From: Zwartia hollandica | Lineage (GTDB): Bacteria; Pseudomonadota; Gammaproteobacteria; Burkholderiales; Burkholderiaceae_B | Assembly (NCBI RefSeq): GCF_019923725.1 | Contig: NZ_JAHXRI010000010.1 | Coordinates: 458,636 to 522,635 of the forward strand | DNA: 64,000 nt | Reading direction: 5' to 3' | In this document: positions 18,333-26,129 of the stretch, piece by piece | How the letters are laid out: the number at the start of each line of letters is the position of its first letter | How positions within the stretch are numbered: the first letter of the stretch is position 1 | Notes under the pieces: model-generated | Database searches by the model: none | The model's input: only the letters and a program-made list of their open reading frames with translations | What the model was told of the DNA's origin: nothing | Position numbers and translations under genes: made by a program

Positions 18333-18511
18333 GTTTGTCTCCGATTGTTTTGCAAATTTTTTTGCAATAGTTTTTTTGTACCCTGATCTTATAGAGGGTC
18401 GAGCCCTTTTACAAGGGCGACGTGCATTAGACTCTGCAAGTAGTATGCAGCCAAGCAATAAATAGAGCCCTAAGTCAGCGTTAATGGTCCTTTCAGCTCG
18501 GATACACCAAT

Positions 18512-19207
18512 ATGCACTCCCTCGAACCAAACTATCGTGCCCTAGTCATCGGCGCCTCAGGCACGATCGGATCGGCTTTTGTCCGCGCCCTAAAGAGTGA
18601 TCCACAGTGTGCGTCGGTGACAGAATTGTCGCGGCGCACAACGCCCGGGTTTAGTCTTGAAGACGAGGCAAGTATTGCCTTAGCCGCTACTGCTTTAACG
18701 GAAGTCGGGCCATTCGCCCTGATCATTGATGCAACCGGCGCACTCACCATCGATGGAATGGGGCCCGAGAAGCAAATCGGTGCCTTGAGTAGCGCAGCGC
18801 TAATGCGTAGCTTTCAGGTCAACACAATCGGCCCTTCTTTGCTGCTCAAGCATTTCTTACCGTTGCTGAGCAAAGACCGAGCGATTTATGCAAAGCTTTC
18901 TGCGCGCGTAGGCAGCATCAGTGACAATCAAAAAGGGGGGTGGTACGGCTACCGCGCATCAAAAGCAGCGTTCAATATGATGCTACAGACCGCTGGCATT
19001 GAATTTGCGCGCAAAAATAAACAGGCGGTGTTGGTCGCCTTGCAGCCCGGTACCGTCGCGTCACCTTTGTCTAAGCCGTTCGCTTCAGCCTCACATACCG
19101 TTTCAGCAGACGAATCCGTGGCTGGCCTACTCACGAATATGGACCTGCTGCAGCCAATGAGCGGTGCGCACTTTATCGATTACGCTGGCAAAGCGATTCC
19201 GTGGTGA
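18512..19207 (+). CDS. SDR family oxidoreductase (CsgA/C-factor-like)
   Basis: A 231-residue short-chain dehydrogenase-like protein. The nucleotide motif is VIGASGTIGSAFVRAL, catalytic residues appear as SARVGSISDN and YGYRASKAAFNM (Tyr and Lys present), and the end is LVALQPGTVASPLSKPF, the pattern of the CsgA/C-factor group. It is divergent from the liv operon, with about 180 bases between them, and followed by a convergent DUF2237 gene. Substrate unknown. Confidence 0.82.
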   Translation: MHSLEPNYRALVIGASGTIGSAFVRALKSDPQCASVTELSRRTTPGFSLEDEASIALAATALTEVGPFALIIDATGALTIDGMGPEKQIGALSSAALMRSFQVNTIGPSLLLKHFLPLLSKDRAIYAKLSARVGSISDNQKGGWYGYRASKAAFNMMLQTAGIEFARKNKQAVLVALQPGTVASPLSKPFASASHTVSADESVAGLLTNMDLLQPMSGAHFIDYAGKAIPW

Positions 19208-19215
19208 GTAAGGAC

Positions 19216-19587
19216 CTACGCGTCGACCGCATAGGCCGTTAATTGCTCGATCGTCACAAAATCTAAAGCACGCACGTGGGTGCACTCAAGCACTACTTCA
19301 GGAGCCACACCCGCTGCGAGCGCCTCTTTCCAGCGCAAGGCACAAAGGCACCAGCGATCGCCATCCTTCAAGCCCGCAAAGCGGTACTCAGGTCGCGGCG
19401 TGGAAAGGTCATTGCCACGGCTGCGCGAAAACTCTAAAAACTCATCCGTCACCTTGGCGCAGATGACATGACTACCCAGGTCATGCATGTCTGTGTGGCA
19501 GCAGCCATCGCGAAAGTAGCCTGTCAATGGGTCATAAGAACATGGGACTAACTCTGTGCCTAAAACATTACGCGCGCCATCACTCAT
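19216..19587 (-). CDS. DUF2237 family protein
   Basis: A 123-residue soluble protein of the DUF2237 family: it begins NVLGTELVPCSYDPLTGYFRDG, then CCHTDMHDLGSHVICAKVT, DLSTPRPEYRFAGLKDGDRWCLCA and ends with HVRALDFVTIEQL. The conserved Cys and His residues suggest metal or substrate binding, but the biochemical role of the family is unknown. It stands alone between an SDR and a Bug protein gene. Confidence 0.88.
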   Translation of the reverse strand: MSDGARNVLGTELVPCSYDPLTGYFRDGCCHTDMHDLGSHVICAKVTDEFLEFSRSRGNDLSTPRPEYRFAGLKDGDRWCLCALRWKEALAAGVAPEVVLECTHVRALDFVTIEQLTAYAVDA

Positions 19588-19661
19588 GGAAGTCAGACCT
19601 GATCGGAATAAATTATTCAGATAATATAGGCTGATTCACTAACCAAATCGACAAAAACCCT

Positions 19662-20627
19662 ATGAAATCCGCAATATTTGCTCTCGCTCTTTTTCTAGGT
19701 CTCGCAGGCCCTAGCGCTGCGCAACCCTATCCTAACAAGCCCATCAAAGTCATCGTGCCCTACCCCGCTGGTGGTAATGCCGACATCACCGCTCGGGTCA
19801 TCTCGCGGAAAATGTCCGATATCTTAGGCGTGCCAGTCGTTGTAGAGAACCGCGCTGGCGCCAACGGCATGATTGGCACCGATGTCGTGGCAAAGTCTGC
19901 ACCGGATGGCTACACCTTAATCGCACCCGCCAGCGGTCCAATTGTGATTAACCCAGTGCTCTACAGCAAAGTGCCTTATGACTCGATTAAAGATTTACAA
20001 CCGATCAGTCAACTCACCTCTTTTCAGTACGTGTTGATTGTTCCGGCTGCCTCATCCATCAAAAGCATCCAGGATCTCGTCTCCCAGGGCAAGGCTCAGC
20101 CGGGAAAACTTAGCTATGGCTCGACAGGCATTGGTGGCGGCGGTCACCTAGCCGGCGAAATGTTCGCGCTTTTGAGCGGCGCGCAGTTCAATCACATTCC
20201 CTACAAAGGTAGCGCTCCAGCTTTAGTCGACCTCTTGGGCGGCCAGCTTTCATTTACCTTTGATACCGTGTCAACCTCAACACCGCTGATCGCAGAAAAG
20301 CGTGTCCGTGCTTATGCTGTTTCTGGTCCGACACGGGCAAGCTCCTTACCCGATATACCAACGATGGCAGAAGCGGGCTTCAAAGACTTTGACGTCACAC
20401 AATTCATTGGCTTGCTGGCACCGGCGAAAACTGATCCAGCGATCGTCAAAAAACTTCAAGAAGCTGTTGCACTGGCGTTGAAGGATCCGGATGTCATTCA
20501 AAACCTTCAAGTCAAAGGTGGCAACGATCTCGTGGGTAGCACGCCCGAGGCCTTCGCAGCATTGATCCAAAAAGAACTCAAGATGTACGGAGCGCTGATT
20601 AAAAAAGCGAATATCAAACAGGAGTAG
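19662..20627 (+). CDS. Tripartite tricarboxylate transporter (Bug family) substrate-binding protein
   Basis: A 321-residue exported binding protein. The signal peptide spans residues 1-20 (ending SAAQP). The Bug signature is YPNKPIKVIVPYPAGGNADITARVI, with VVENRAGANGMIGTD and GQLSFTFDTVSTS further on. Such proteins bind carboxylates and related small molecules and are greatly expanded in Alcaligenaceae, often as orphans. No TctA/TctB membrane genes are nearby, so the partner transporter, if any, is elsewhere. Confidence 0.92.
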   Translation: MKSAIFALALFLGLAGPSAAQPYPNKPIKVIVPYPAGGNADITARVISRKMSDILGVPVVVENRAGANGMIGTDVVAKSAPDGYTLIAPASGPIVINPVLYSKVPYDSIKDLQPISQLTSFQYVLIVPAASSIKSIQDLVSQGKAQPGKLSYGSTGIGGGGHLAGEMFALLSGAQFNHIPYKGSAPALVDLLGGQLSFTFDTVSTSTPLIAEKRVRAYAVSGPTRASSLPDIPTMAEAGFKDFDVTQFIGLLAPAKTDPAIVKKLQEAVALALKDPDVIQNLQVKGGNDLVGSTPEAFAALIQKELKMYGALIKKANIKQE

Positions 20628-20712
20628 CTAGGCACTCGTTATACGCCCAGCACCGTTTAACCGGGCACGATATTTGCTTTTGACATAAACCGTTTACTTT
20701 GAAGGAATTTCC

Positions 20713-21699
20713 ATGAATCATTCACGCGGCCTATTCGGCGTGCTGGGCCTAAGCCTCACCGTCCTTTGCACAGCCATGAGCCCTGCGCAGGCACAAGACA
20801 GCTACCCAAACAAACCCATTAAAGTTGTGGTGCCCTTCCCCGCTGGCGGCGCCACAGACATACTCACGCGCGCCATCACTGAGAAACTCGCGGTGCGCAT
20901 TGGTCAGTCTGTCATTATCGAAAACAAGCCCGGTGCGGGTGCGAACATTGGTGCGGCCACTGTCGCTAAAGCGGCGCCGGATGGCTACACCATTCTGATG
21001 GGCTCGATTGGGTCGCACTCTATTTCGGTGACTTATCACAAAGATCCTGGCTACAACTTCCAGAAAGACCTGATGCCGATTTCTAGCGCAGGCTCCTTGA
21101 GCAACATTGTTGTCATCGGCAATGATGTTCCGGCCAAGAACTTGAAAGAGCTGGTCGCCTACGCGAAAGCCAACCCTGGCAAGCTCACCTGTGGTTCATC
21201 TGGCACAGGGGGTTTGATCCACCTGACCTGCGAGATGTTTAAGATCGCTGCAGGCATTGATGTGCTCCATGTGCCGTACAAAGGGACATCACTCTTAATG
21301 CCTGACTTGATCTCTGGCCGTGTCACGATGGCACTCGACACACTGCCACCTTACATGCCGATGCTGAAAGATGGTAAGGTGCGCGCCCTTGCAATTACAA
21401 CCGCAAAGCGCTCTTCGCTCATGCCAGACTTACCTACCGTAGCAGAGTCTGGATACCCCGGTTTTGAGTCCGTTGCGGTCTACGGGTTCTTCGCACCAGC
21501 AGGTACGCCAACTGCAATTATTAAAAAGCTGAATGCCGATATCAATGCGGTATTGCTCGACCCAGAACTGAAAGACAAACTGCTCAAGGTTGGTATCGAA
21601 GTCGAGGGCAGCACACCCGAGGCACTTGCGGCATTTGTTGGCAAAGAAATTGCAAAATGGGCAGCTGTGATTAAGGCGGGCAATATCAAGTCAGAGTAA
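20713..21699 (+). CDS. Tripartite tricarboxylate transporter (Bug family) substrate-binding protein
   Basis: A second Bug protein, 328 residues, in tandem with the first, 85 bases downstream. Signal peptide to about residue 27 (ending AQAQD). It shows YPNKPIKVVVPFPAGGATDIL, VIIENKPGAGANIGAATVAKA and GRVTMALDTLPPYMP. It is clearly diverged from its neighbour, so this is an old duplication or two independent family members, not a recent copy. GAAGGA precedes the ATG. Confidence 0.92.
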   Translation: MNHSRGLFGVLGLSLTVLCTAMSPAQAQDSYPNKPIKVVVPFPAGGATDILTRAITEKLAVRIGQSVIIENKPGAGANIGAATVAKAAPDGYTILMGSIGSHSISVTYHKDPGYNFQKDLMPISSAGSLSNIVVIGNDVPAKNLKELVAYAKANPGKLTCGSSGTGGLIHLTCEMFKIAAGIDVLHVPYKGTSLLMPDLISGRVTMALDTLPPYMPMLKDGKVRALAITTAKRSSLMPDLPTVAESGYPGFESVAVYGFFAPAGTPTAIIKKLNADINAVLLDPELKDKLLKVGIEVEGSTPEALAAFVGKEIAKWAAVIKAGNIKSE

Positions 21700-21722
21700 C
21701 GCGCCTGTATTGCACTCACGTG

Positions 21723-21767
21723 GCTGCGACGTATTTAAAGACCTAAGCGGTCTCTTTACGTCGCAGC
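21723..21767. repeat. Long stem-loop at the 3' junction of convergent genes
   Basis: GCTGCGACGTA (21723-21733) pairs perfectly with TACGTCGCAGC (21757-21767), and within it AGACC (21739-21743) pairs with GGTCT (21749-21753). It lies after the second Bug gene and overlaps the last codons of the convergent membrane-protein gene. No T-run follows on either strand, so it may protect transcript ends or block read-through rather than act as a classical terminator. Confidence 0.5.
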
Positions 21768-23050
21768 AGAATGATCGGCGGGATCACCAACAACCAAGCG
21801 ATACGCGTTTGATAACGATAGTGGGGTTTTGATAACGCCCCCGTTGCAAACGCATTCGCAAGCGCACCCACCCACAACAATAAAATTAATGCGATCGCGC
21901 GCGTATCGCGCATCATTAGCGCGCGCCATAAGCAATACAGACTCAGCACAAGGCTCAGCACCAGGACCATCACGACCAGTGCATTCAACCACTGTACACG
22001 CTCCTGCAATGCATTGCTCCACTGCTTAGCCGCTTTAAAACGCGCGAGCTCCGCGCTCGAAAAATTTGCCTCGATACTTTTAGCAACGGTCACATCCAGC
22101 GAGTCTGCGTGTAAGGTGTCTCCCAGCTTGATCATGACGAGTTGCTGACTTGTGTTTTTAAGCATTGAAGCCATTACACCGAGGGGATTGTCGCGCGCAG
22201 CAAGCGACACGAGAGTTGAAGCCTCTGGCGCCAAACCGATCGGCCCACCGGGATGCGACCAAACAGGTCCTTTGCTATCCCACATAAACACATCGCTATC
22301 AGTGGGCAAGCGATCTTTCCATGCGCACAAGTGCCAACCCGCCTTTGGACAGTTCGCACCCAGCGTTGCATTCACATGCCCATCTGCCGCGAAGCGCGCC
22401 AACATAAAAACAGAGCCAAAAGGCGAGACCGCGAGTTTATTGAACGCGTAATAACTCGTGGACACCAACAGACCAAGCGCGAGCACCAAGGGCAACATGA
22501 CGACGCCGAAGCGAGCAAAGCGCAGCAAGAGGACAACCGACACGCACGCGGCCGCAATCACCAGATGAGATAAGTGCACTGCAATAGCTAAAGCGCCTAC
22601 CAGACAGACCCATACGGCGAGTGAGCGCGATAGCCGTGGACTAAAACCCAAGACAAAAATGCTTAATACCGTCAGCGCCGAGAAAATGTCTGGCATCAAG
22701 AGAGAAACAAACCACGACGCACCCGTGCAAACAGCGAGAATCAGGCAAAGCAATAGAAATCGGAGCTTGTTGGGAGGACTAAAAACAGCCAAGGTCAGCC
22801 ACAAGAGTTGTGACACAAGGATTGCTTGAGCCGCAGCAACGCCCCACAACGACTGCCAGCCATGCACCAAGAGCATCCAGGGGCCATAAATGAAAGGCTT
22901 GTCCCAATTGTAGTAGCCTGGCGTAGGTTGGTATATAAACACATTGGTGTCGCTGTACACCAAGGGGTAGCCATTCCAGAGAGCTGGCCATAAGAATGGC
23001 AATGCCCCCAACAGAACCACAAAAATATTCTTTATTTTTTCAGAAGGCAT
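21743..23050 (-). CDS. Polytopic membrane protein of unknown function
   Basis: A 435-residue integral membrane protein with about ten hydrophobic segments and one larger hydrophilic loop near residues 215-335. The N-terminal part reads PLVYSDTNVFIYQ and SWFVSLLMPDIFSALTVL, which recalls large glycosyltransferase-like or exporter membrane proteins with acidic residues in the first external loop, but I do not recognise a named family. The loop contains three Cys-Trp-rich stretches (CPKAGWHLCAWKDRLP) that may hold a disulphide. It is divergent from a small unknown gene, with the 24-bp repeats between their starts. Confidence 0.7.
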   Translation of the reverse strand: MPSEKIKNIFVVLLGALPFLWPALWNGYPLVYSDTNVFIYQPTPGYYNWDKPFIYGPWMLLVHGWQSLWGVAAAQAILVSQLLWLTLAVFSPPNKLRFLLLCLILAVCTGASWFVSLLMPDIFSALTVLSIFVLGFSPRLSRSLAVWVCLVGALAIAVHLSHLVIAAACVSVVLLLRFARFGVVMLPLVLALGLLVSTSYYAFNKLAVSPFGSVFMLARFAADGHVNATLGANCPKAGWHLCAWKDRLPTDSDVFMWDSKGPVWSHPGGPIGLAPEASTLVSLAARDNPLGVMASMLKNTSQQLVMIKLGDTLHADSLDVTVAKSIEANFSSAELARFKAAKQWSNALQERVQWLNALVVMVLVLSLVLSLYCLWRALMMRDTRAIALILLLWVGALANAFATGALSKPHYRYQTRIAWLLVIPPIILLRRKETA

Positions 23051-23059
23051 TGTAATCCT

Positions 23060-23131
23060 GATGTACTATATAAATCAAACATTGACGTACTATATTAAAT
23101 AAAACAAGATGTACTACATTTATTACGGGTT
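23060..23131. repeat. Three tandem 24-bp direct repeats (candidate operator/iterons)
   Basis: The core GTACTA occurs at 23063, 23087 and 23111, exactly 24 bases apart. The units share GAYGTACTAYATWWAWT, with AT-rich ends, and the third is the least conserved. They fill almost the whole 90-base gap between the two divergent start codons (23050 and 23141). The regular spacing suggests cooperative binding of a regulator, perhaps the product of the gene at 23141. CRISPR is excluded because there are no spacers. Confidence 0.6.
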
Positions 23132-23140
23132 TAGCTAACT

Positions 23141-23674
23141 ATGCCTCAACCTCGTTCAATTCCAATAGGTCAAGTTCAGTTCACTGCTGAGCGCTATATT
23201 CAGTTACTTTCGGAGCGTGGCAAACGCATTCCTAGGACCTTAAACCAAGTCGCAAAAATTGCGACGACCGATACTGCGGTGTTGCTCGAGTGCATCAAAA
23301 AACTGGAACTTCTGGGTCTGACTAGCCAGACCGATTACCTGAAGATTCGAACTGCCGCGCGTATTAGGGTCCTCAGGGGATCTGGCAACACTCAGAGCGA
23401 TTATGGCGTACATGAAGCAAACAAACAGCGTCTGCGACGCGCTCAACGCAAAGCACAAAAAATTGAGATTCACGCCCAGGCTCTCGAAGACTGGAACCGC
23501 GAGGGTCGCTTTAAAGCCTATAGTGAAATTATGGAGGGGTTGCCTGCGTCTCAGGTGGTCCGGGCGGACAAGCTGTTAATGGACCTACTCAACCGATATC
23601 CGTGCCTTTCTACGCCGGAGTATCGGTTGATGCTTGAACAAATCGATCAAACTAAACGCTTTAACCAGCCATGA
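23141..23674 (+). CDS. Unknown protein with possible N-terminal helix-turn-helix
   Basis: A 177-residue soluble, strongly basic protein that I do not recognise. Residues about 30-62 (RTLNQVAKIATTDTAVLLEC and the next KKLELLGLT) look like a winged-helix module: helix, turn, recognition helix, then a short wing. The middle (about 85-115) is rich in Arg, Lys, Gln and Ala (RLRRAQRKAQKIEIHAQALE), probably a long helix. The C-terminal 50 residues are helical with no motif. It lies directly downstream of three 24-bp repeats and could bind them; this is inference. The 3' end overlaps the convergent aminotransferase gene by 28 bases. Confidence 0.65.
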   Translation: MPQPRSIPIGQVQFTAERYIQLLSERGKRIPRTLNQVAKIATTDTAVLLECIKKLELLGLTSQTDYLKIRTAARIRVLRGSGNTQSDYGVHEANKQRLRRAQRKAQKIEIHAQALEDWNREGRFKAYSEIMEGLPASQVVRADKLLMDLLNRYPCLSTPEYRLMLEQIDQTKRFNQP

Positions 23675-24744
23675 CGGTCTGGGGCACGCCCGTATTGAAT
23701 ATCGGTTAACTCCTGTCGCAGTGACATCGTCAGCTTACCGGCCGGTGCGTTCTCATCGCCAGCCACAAAATCACGACCTTTGAGCGCCGAAATTGGCGCG
23801 ACCACGGCTGCCGTGCCCGCGGCGAACGCTTCGACGATATCACCTGAGGCAACACCATTACGCCATTCATCAATCGAGATTTTCCGCTCTTCAACCTTCA
23901 GCCCACGATCTCTGGCCAACTGCAGAATACTCAGGCGCGTCACACCCTCAAGGATACTGCCTGACAGCTCAGGGGTAATTAATGTGCCATCTTTTTTGAC
24001 GAGAAATACATTCATCCCGCCCAGCTCTTCGAGGTACTTACCCTCTTGCGGATCAAGGAAGAGCACCTGCGAGCAACCGTTTTTATAGGCTTCCTGCTGG
24101 GGCAATAGCGAGGCAGCATAGTTGCCGCCACATTTTGCAGCGCCTGTTCCACCCACAGCCGCGCGGGTGAAATCCTCGGATAACCAGATCGATACTGGAG
24201 CAACGCCTTTTGAAAAATAAGGCCCCACGGGACTCGCGATCACAAAATAGGTTGCTTTGTGCGCTGAGCGCACACCCAGAAAACTCTCATTGGCAATGGT
24301 AAATGGACGCAGATACATACAGGTGTCGGGGGCCGAAGGTACCCAGTCGGCATCCATGGAAACCAATTGTTTCAGAGACTCAATGAAGGCGTCTGTCGGC
24401 AACCCTGGCAAAGCCAGCCGATGCGCGGAACGCTGCATACGTTCAGCGTTGGCCTGTGGGCGGAAGGTCCAGATCGAACCATCAGCATGGCGATAGGCTT
24501 TCAAGCCCTCGAAAATCTCCTGCGCGTAATGCAGAACAGACGATGCAGGATCAAGCAGCAAGGGTCCATAGGGCTTGACTTGTGCATCGTGCCAGCCCTT
24601 TTCAACGGTCCAATCAATGGAAACCATGTGATCGCTGAAGTACTTACCGAATCCAGGATCGGCAAGAATCGCATCTCGCTCAGTCTTAGAACGCCCGTGC
24701 GTTGAGCGAGTGGACTTAAAAATCAGTGGTGTGTGTGCAGTCAT
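23647..24744 (-). CDS. ilvE: Branched-chain amino acid aminotransferase
   Basis: A PLP enzyme of 365 residues that interconverts Leu, Ile and Val with their 2-oxo acids. It has the long-form (class IV, BCAT2-like) features: ISIDWTVEKGWHDAQVKPYGPL at the start, EIFEGLKAYRH, the PLP Lys in GTGAAKCGGNYAASL, the glutamate-containing motif YLEELGGMNVF, and GITRLSILQLA-like VTRLSILQLARDRG. It is monocistronic. A TATAAT box lies at 24780-24785, 36 bases before the ATG. Confidence 0.93.
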   Translation of the reverse strand: MTAHTPLIFKSTRSTHGRSKTERDAILADPGFGKYFSDHMVSIDWTVEKGWHDAQVKPYGPLLLDPASSVLHYAQEIFEGLKAYRHADGSIWTFRPQANAERMQRSAHRLALPGLPTDAFIESLKQLVSMDADWVPSAPDTCMYLRPFTIANESFLGVRSAHKATYFVIASPVGPYFSKGVAPVSIWLSEDFTRAAVGGTGAAKCGGNYAASLLPQQEAYKNGCSQVLFLDPQEGKYLEELGGMNVFLVKKDGTLITPELSGSILEGVTRLSILQLARDRGLKVEERKISIDEWRNGVASGDIVEAFAAGTAAVVAPISALKGRDFVAGDENAPAGKLTMSLRQELTDIQYGRAPDRHGWLKRLV

Positions 24745-24779
24745 GATCTAAACCAGAATATGGGACCTATGTTCCTTTG

Positions 24780-24785
24780 ATTATA
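24780..24785 (-). promoter_or_regulatory. Possible -10 element of the ilvE promoter
   Basis: A perfect TATAAT on the minus strand lies 36 bases upstream of the aminotransferase start. No good -35 hexamer is found at 16-18 bases, so this is a weak call. Confidence 0.3.
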
Positions 24786-24804
24786 GCCATGGGAAAAAAA
24801 AGGA

Positions 24805-25671
24805 TTAGTTGTCCCGTCCCGGCTCGGAAATGCCTTGCATACGACGCAAACGCGCCTCTTGTTCGCGACGGGTTGCCTCGATTTCCTGCATCAGGCCAGC
24901 CATATCCACAGGAGTGTTATCAATCCGTGCCTGGCCCGTCAAAGGAGTCTCGGTTGTGAGGGTCCCCGCAACATAGTGTTGCCAGATCTCCTTACCGTAT
25001 TGTGTTGTCAGCAGTTCAGGAGCAAATTGCCCGAAATAAGTCGCAAGGTTCTGCACATCGCGCTGCAAATGAACCTGAGCCTCATTGTTTGCCGCAGCAT
25101 CGATTGCTTGCGGTAAGTCAATAATGACCGGGCCGTCCTCTGCCATCAGAATGTTGTACTCCGATAGGTCACCATGGATCACGCCGGCGCACAGCATACG
25201 AACCACTTGGTTCAGCAAAAACTGGTGGCACTCTCTGGCGCGTTCTGGCGACAGTTCCACATCGTTGAGCCGAGGCGCGACGTCACCCTCTGCATCAGTG
25301 ACCAACTCCATCAGCAGTACGCCGTCCGTGCAGATGTAGGGCTTGGGAACACGAACACCGGCTGCAGCCAACTTGAACAAGGCGTCAACTTCGGCGTTTT
25401 GCCAGAGCTCTTCTTGCATCTGTTTACCATAGCGCGTGCCTTTTTCCATGGCCCTCGCTTGGCGACTATTTTTTACTTTGCGACCCTCTGTATACGAAAC
25501 TGCATTCTTGAAACTGCGCTGTTTAGCATCCTTATAAACCTTGGCGCAACGTACCTCATCGCCACAGCGCACCACAAAAACAGTCGCCTCTTTGCCGCTC
25601 ATCAACTGGCTTAGCACATCATCAACCAGACCTTCTTCAACCAGCGGCCTGAGCCGTTGCGGGACTTTCAT
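24805..25671 (-). CDS. RIO1-family serine/threonine protein kinase
   Basis: A bacterial RIO-type kinase of 288 residues. The nucleotide-binding region reads LMSGKEATVFVVRCGDEVRCAKVYK, the catalytic loop is HGDLSEYNIL, and the metal-binding motif is IIDLPQAID, as in RIO1 proteins (DFPQ variant). I start at the ATG at 25671 because GGAGG stands six bases before it; a start five codons upstream lacks this. RIO kinases act in ribosome maturation in archaea and eukaryotes; the substrates of bacterial members are unknown. It appears monocistronic. Confidence 0.9.
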   Translation of the reverse strand: MKVPQRLRPLVEEGLVDDVLSQLMSGKEATVFVVRCGDEVRCAKVYKDAKQRSFKNAVSYTEGRKVKNSRQARAMEKGTRYGKQMQEELWQNAEVDALFKLAAAGVRVPKPYICTDGVLLMELVTDAEGDVAPRLNDVELSPERARECHQFLLNQVVRMLCAGVIHGDLSEYNILMAEDGPVIIDLPQAIDAAANNEAQVHLQRDVQNLATYFGQFAPELLTTQYGKEIWQHYVAGTLTTETPLTGQARIDNTPVDMAGLMQEIEATRREQEARLRRMQGISEPGRDN

Positions 25672-25727
25672 TACACCTCCGAGCAATCGTTCTATCCCGT
25701 AATGTACAGGTTTGCCCGCGGCAGTGC

Positions 25728-26015
25728 TCAGTGCGGTCGACCATGTCGGTGTGGATAATGGCGATGGGGGCGATAGTAAGGTACACGACCGACTGGCGGC
25801 GCCACAAAAATAGGCACTATCACACGCGGGGCGGGCCGAACATAGGGCGGGGGCACATACACAGGCGCAGGGGCAATGTACAAGGGGGCGGGCCTATAGC
25901 GATATCCATAACCATACCCAGAGCTGTAACCATACGCGTCCACGCCTGGCCCGTACGCAACGCAACCCGTACAAATAAACAGAGCACCCAACGATAAGAA
26001 CCGTGTGATACGCAT
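25728..26015 (-). CDS. Small exported Tyr/Pro/Gly-rich protein, possible lipoprotein
   Basis: A 95-residue protein with a hydrophobic N-terminus ending LFICTGCVAYG, which looks like a lipoprotein signal although Cys at the -3 position is not standard. The rest is low complexity: a Gly-Tyr stretch (YGYSSGYGYGYRYR), a Pro-Ala-Val stretch (PAPVYVPPPYVRPAPRV) and a His/Arg tail (RPHRHYPHRHGRPH). Such proteins are common in betaproteobacteria, and the His-rich tail could bind metal. No function is known. A 9-bp perfect hairpin (26040-26060) lies just upstream. Confidence 0.7.
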   Translation of the reverse strand: MRITRFLSLGALFICTGCVAYGPGVDAYGYSSGYGYGYRYRPAPLYIAPAPVYVPPPYVRPAPRVIVPIFVAPPVGRVPYYRPHRHYPHRHGRPH

Positions 26016-26039
26016 AGCTGAACTCCGTTAGCAGTGACA

Positions 26040-26060
26040 ATGGGCATACGTTATGCCCAT
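26040..26060. repeat. Short perfect hairpin upstream of small exported protein gene
   Basis: ATGGGCATA (26040-26048) and TATGCCCAT (26052-26060) are complementary with a three-base loop. It lies in the 114-base gap between the amidase stop and the small exported-protein start. There is no T-run, so it is not a standard terminator. Confidence 0.4.
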
Positions 26061-26129
26061 CAGTTGATGCTGTTAAGGGGTCAGGCTACTGAAATTTGTT
26101 TCGATTGGTTACAAACTCTTTCAATCTGT

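Noticed and set aside
19662-21699. Tandem Bug genes as a recent duplication
   Set aside because: The two proteins differ in most positions outside the family motifs, and no repeat at DNA level is visible.
23060-23131. Possible CRISPR array
   Set aside because: The 24-bp units are contiguous, with no spacers between them, and no cas genes are in the window.
24788-24796. A-run (T-run on the minus strand) at the 3' end of the RIO kinase gene as a terminator
   Set aside because: No stem precedes it, so it does not make a rho-independent terminator.
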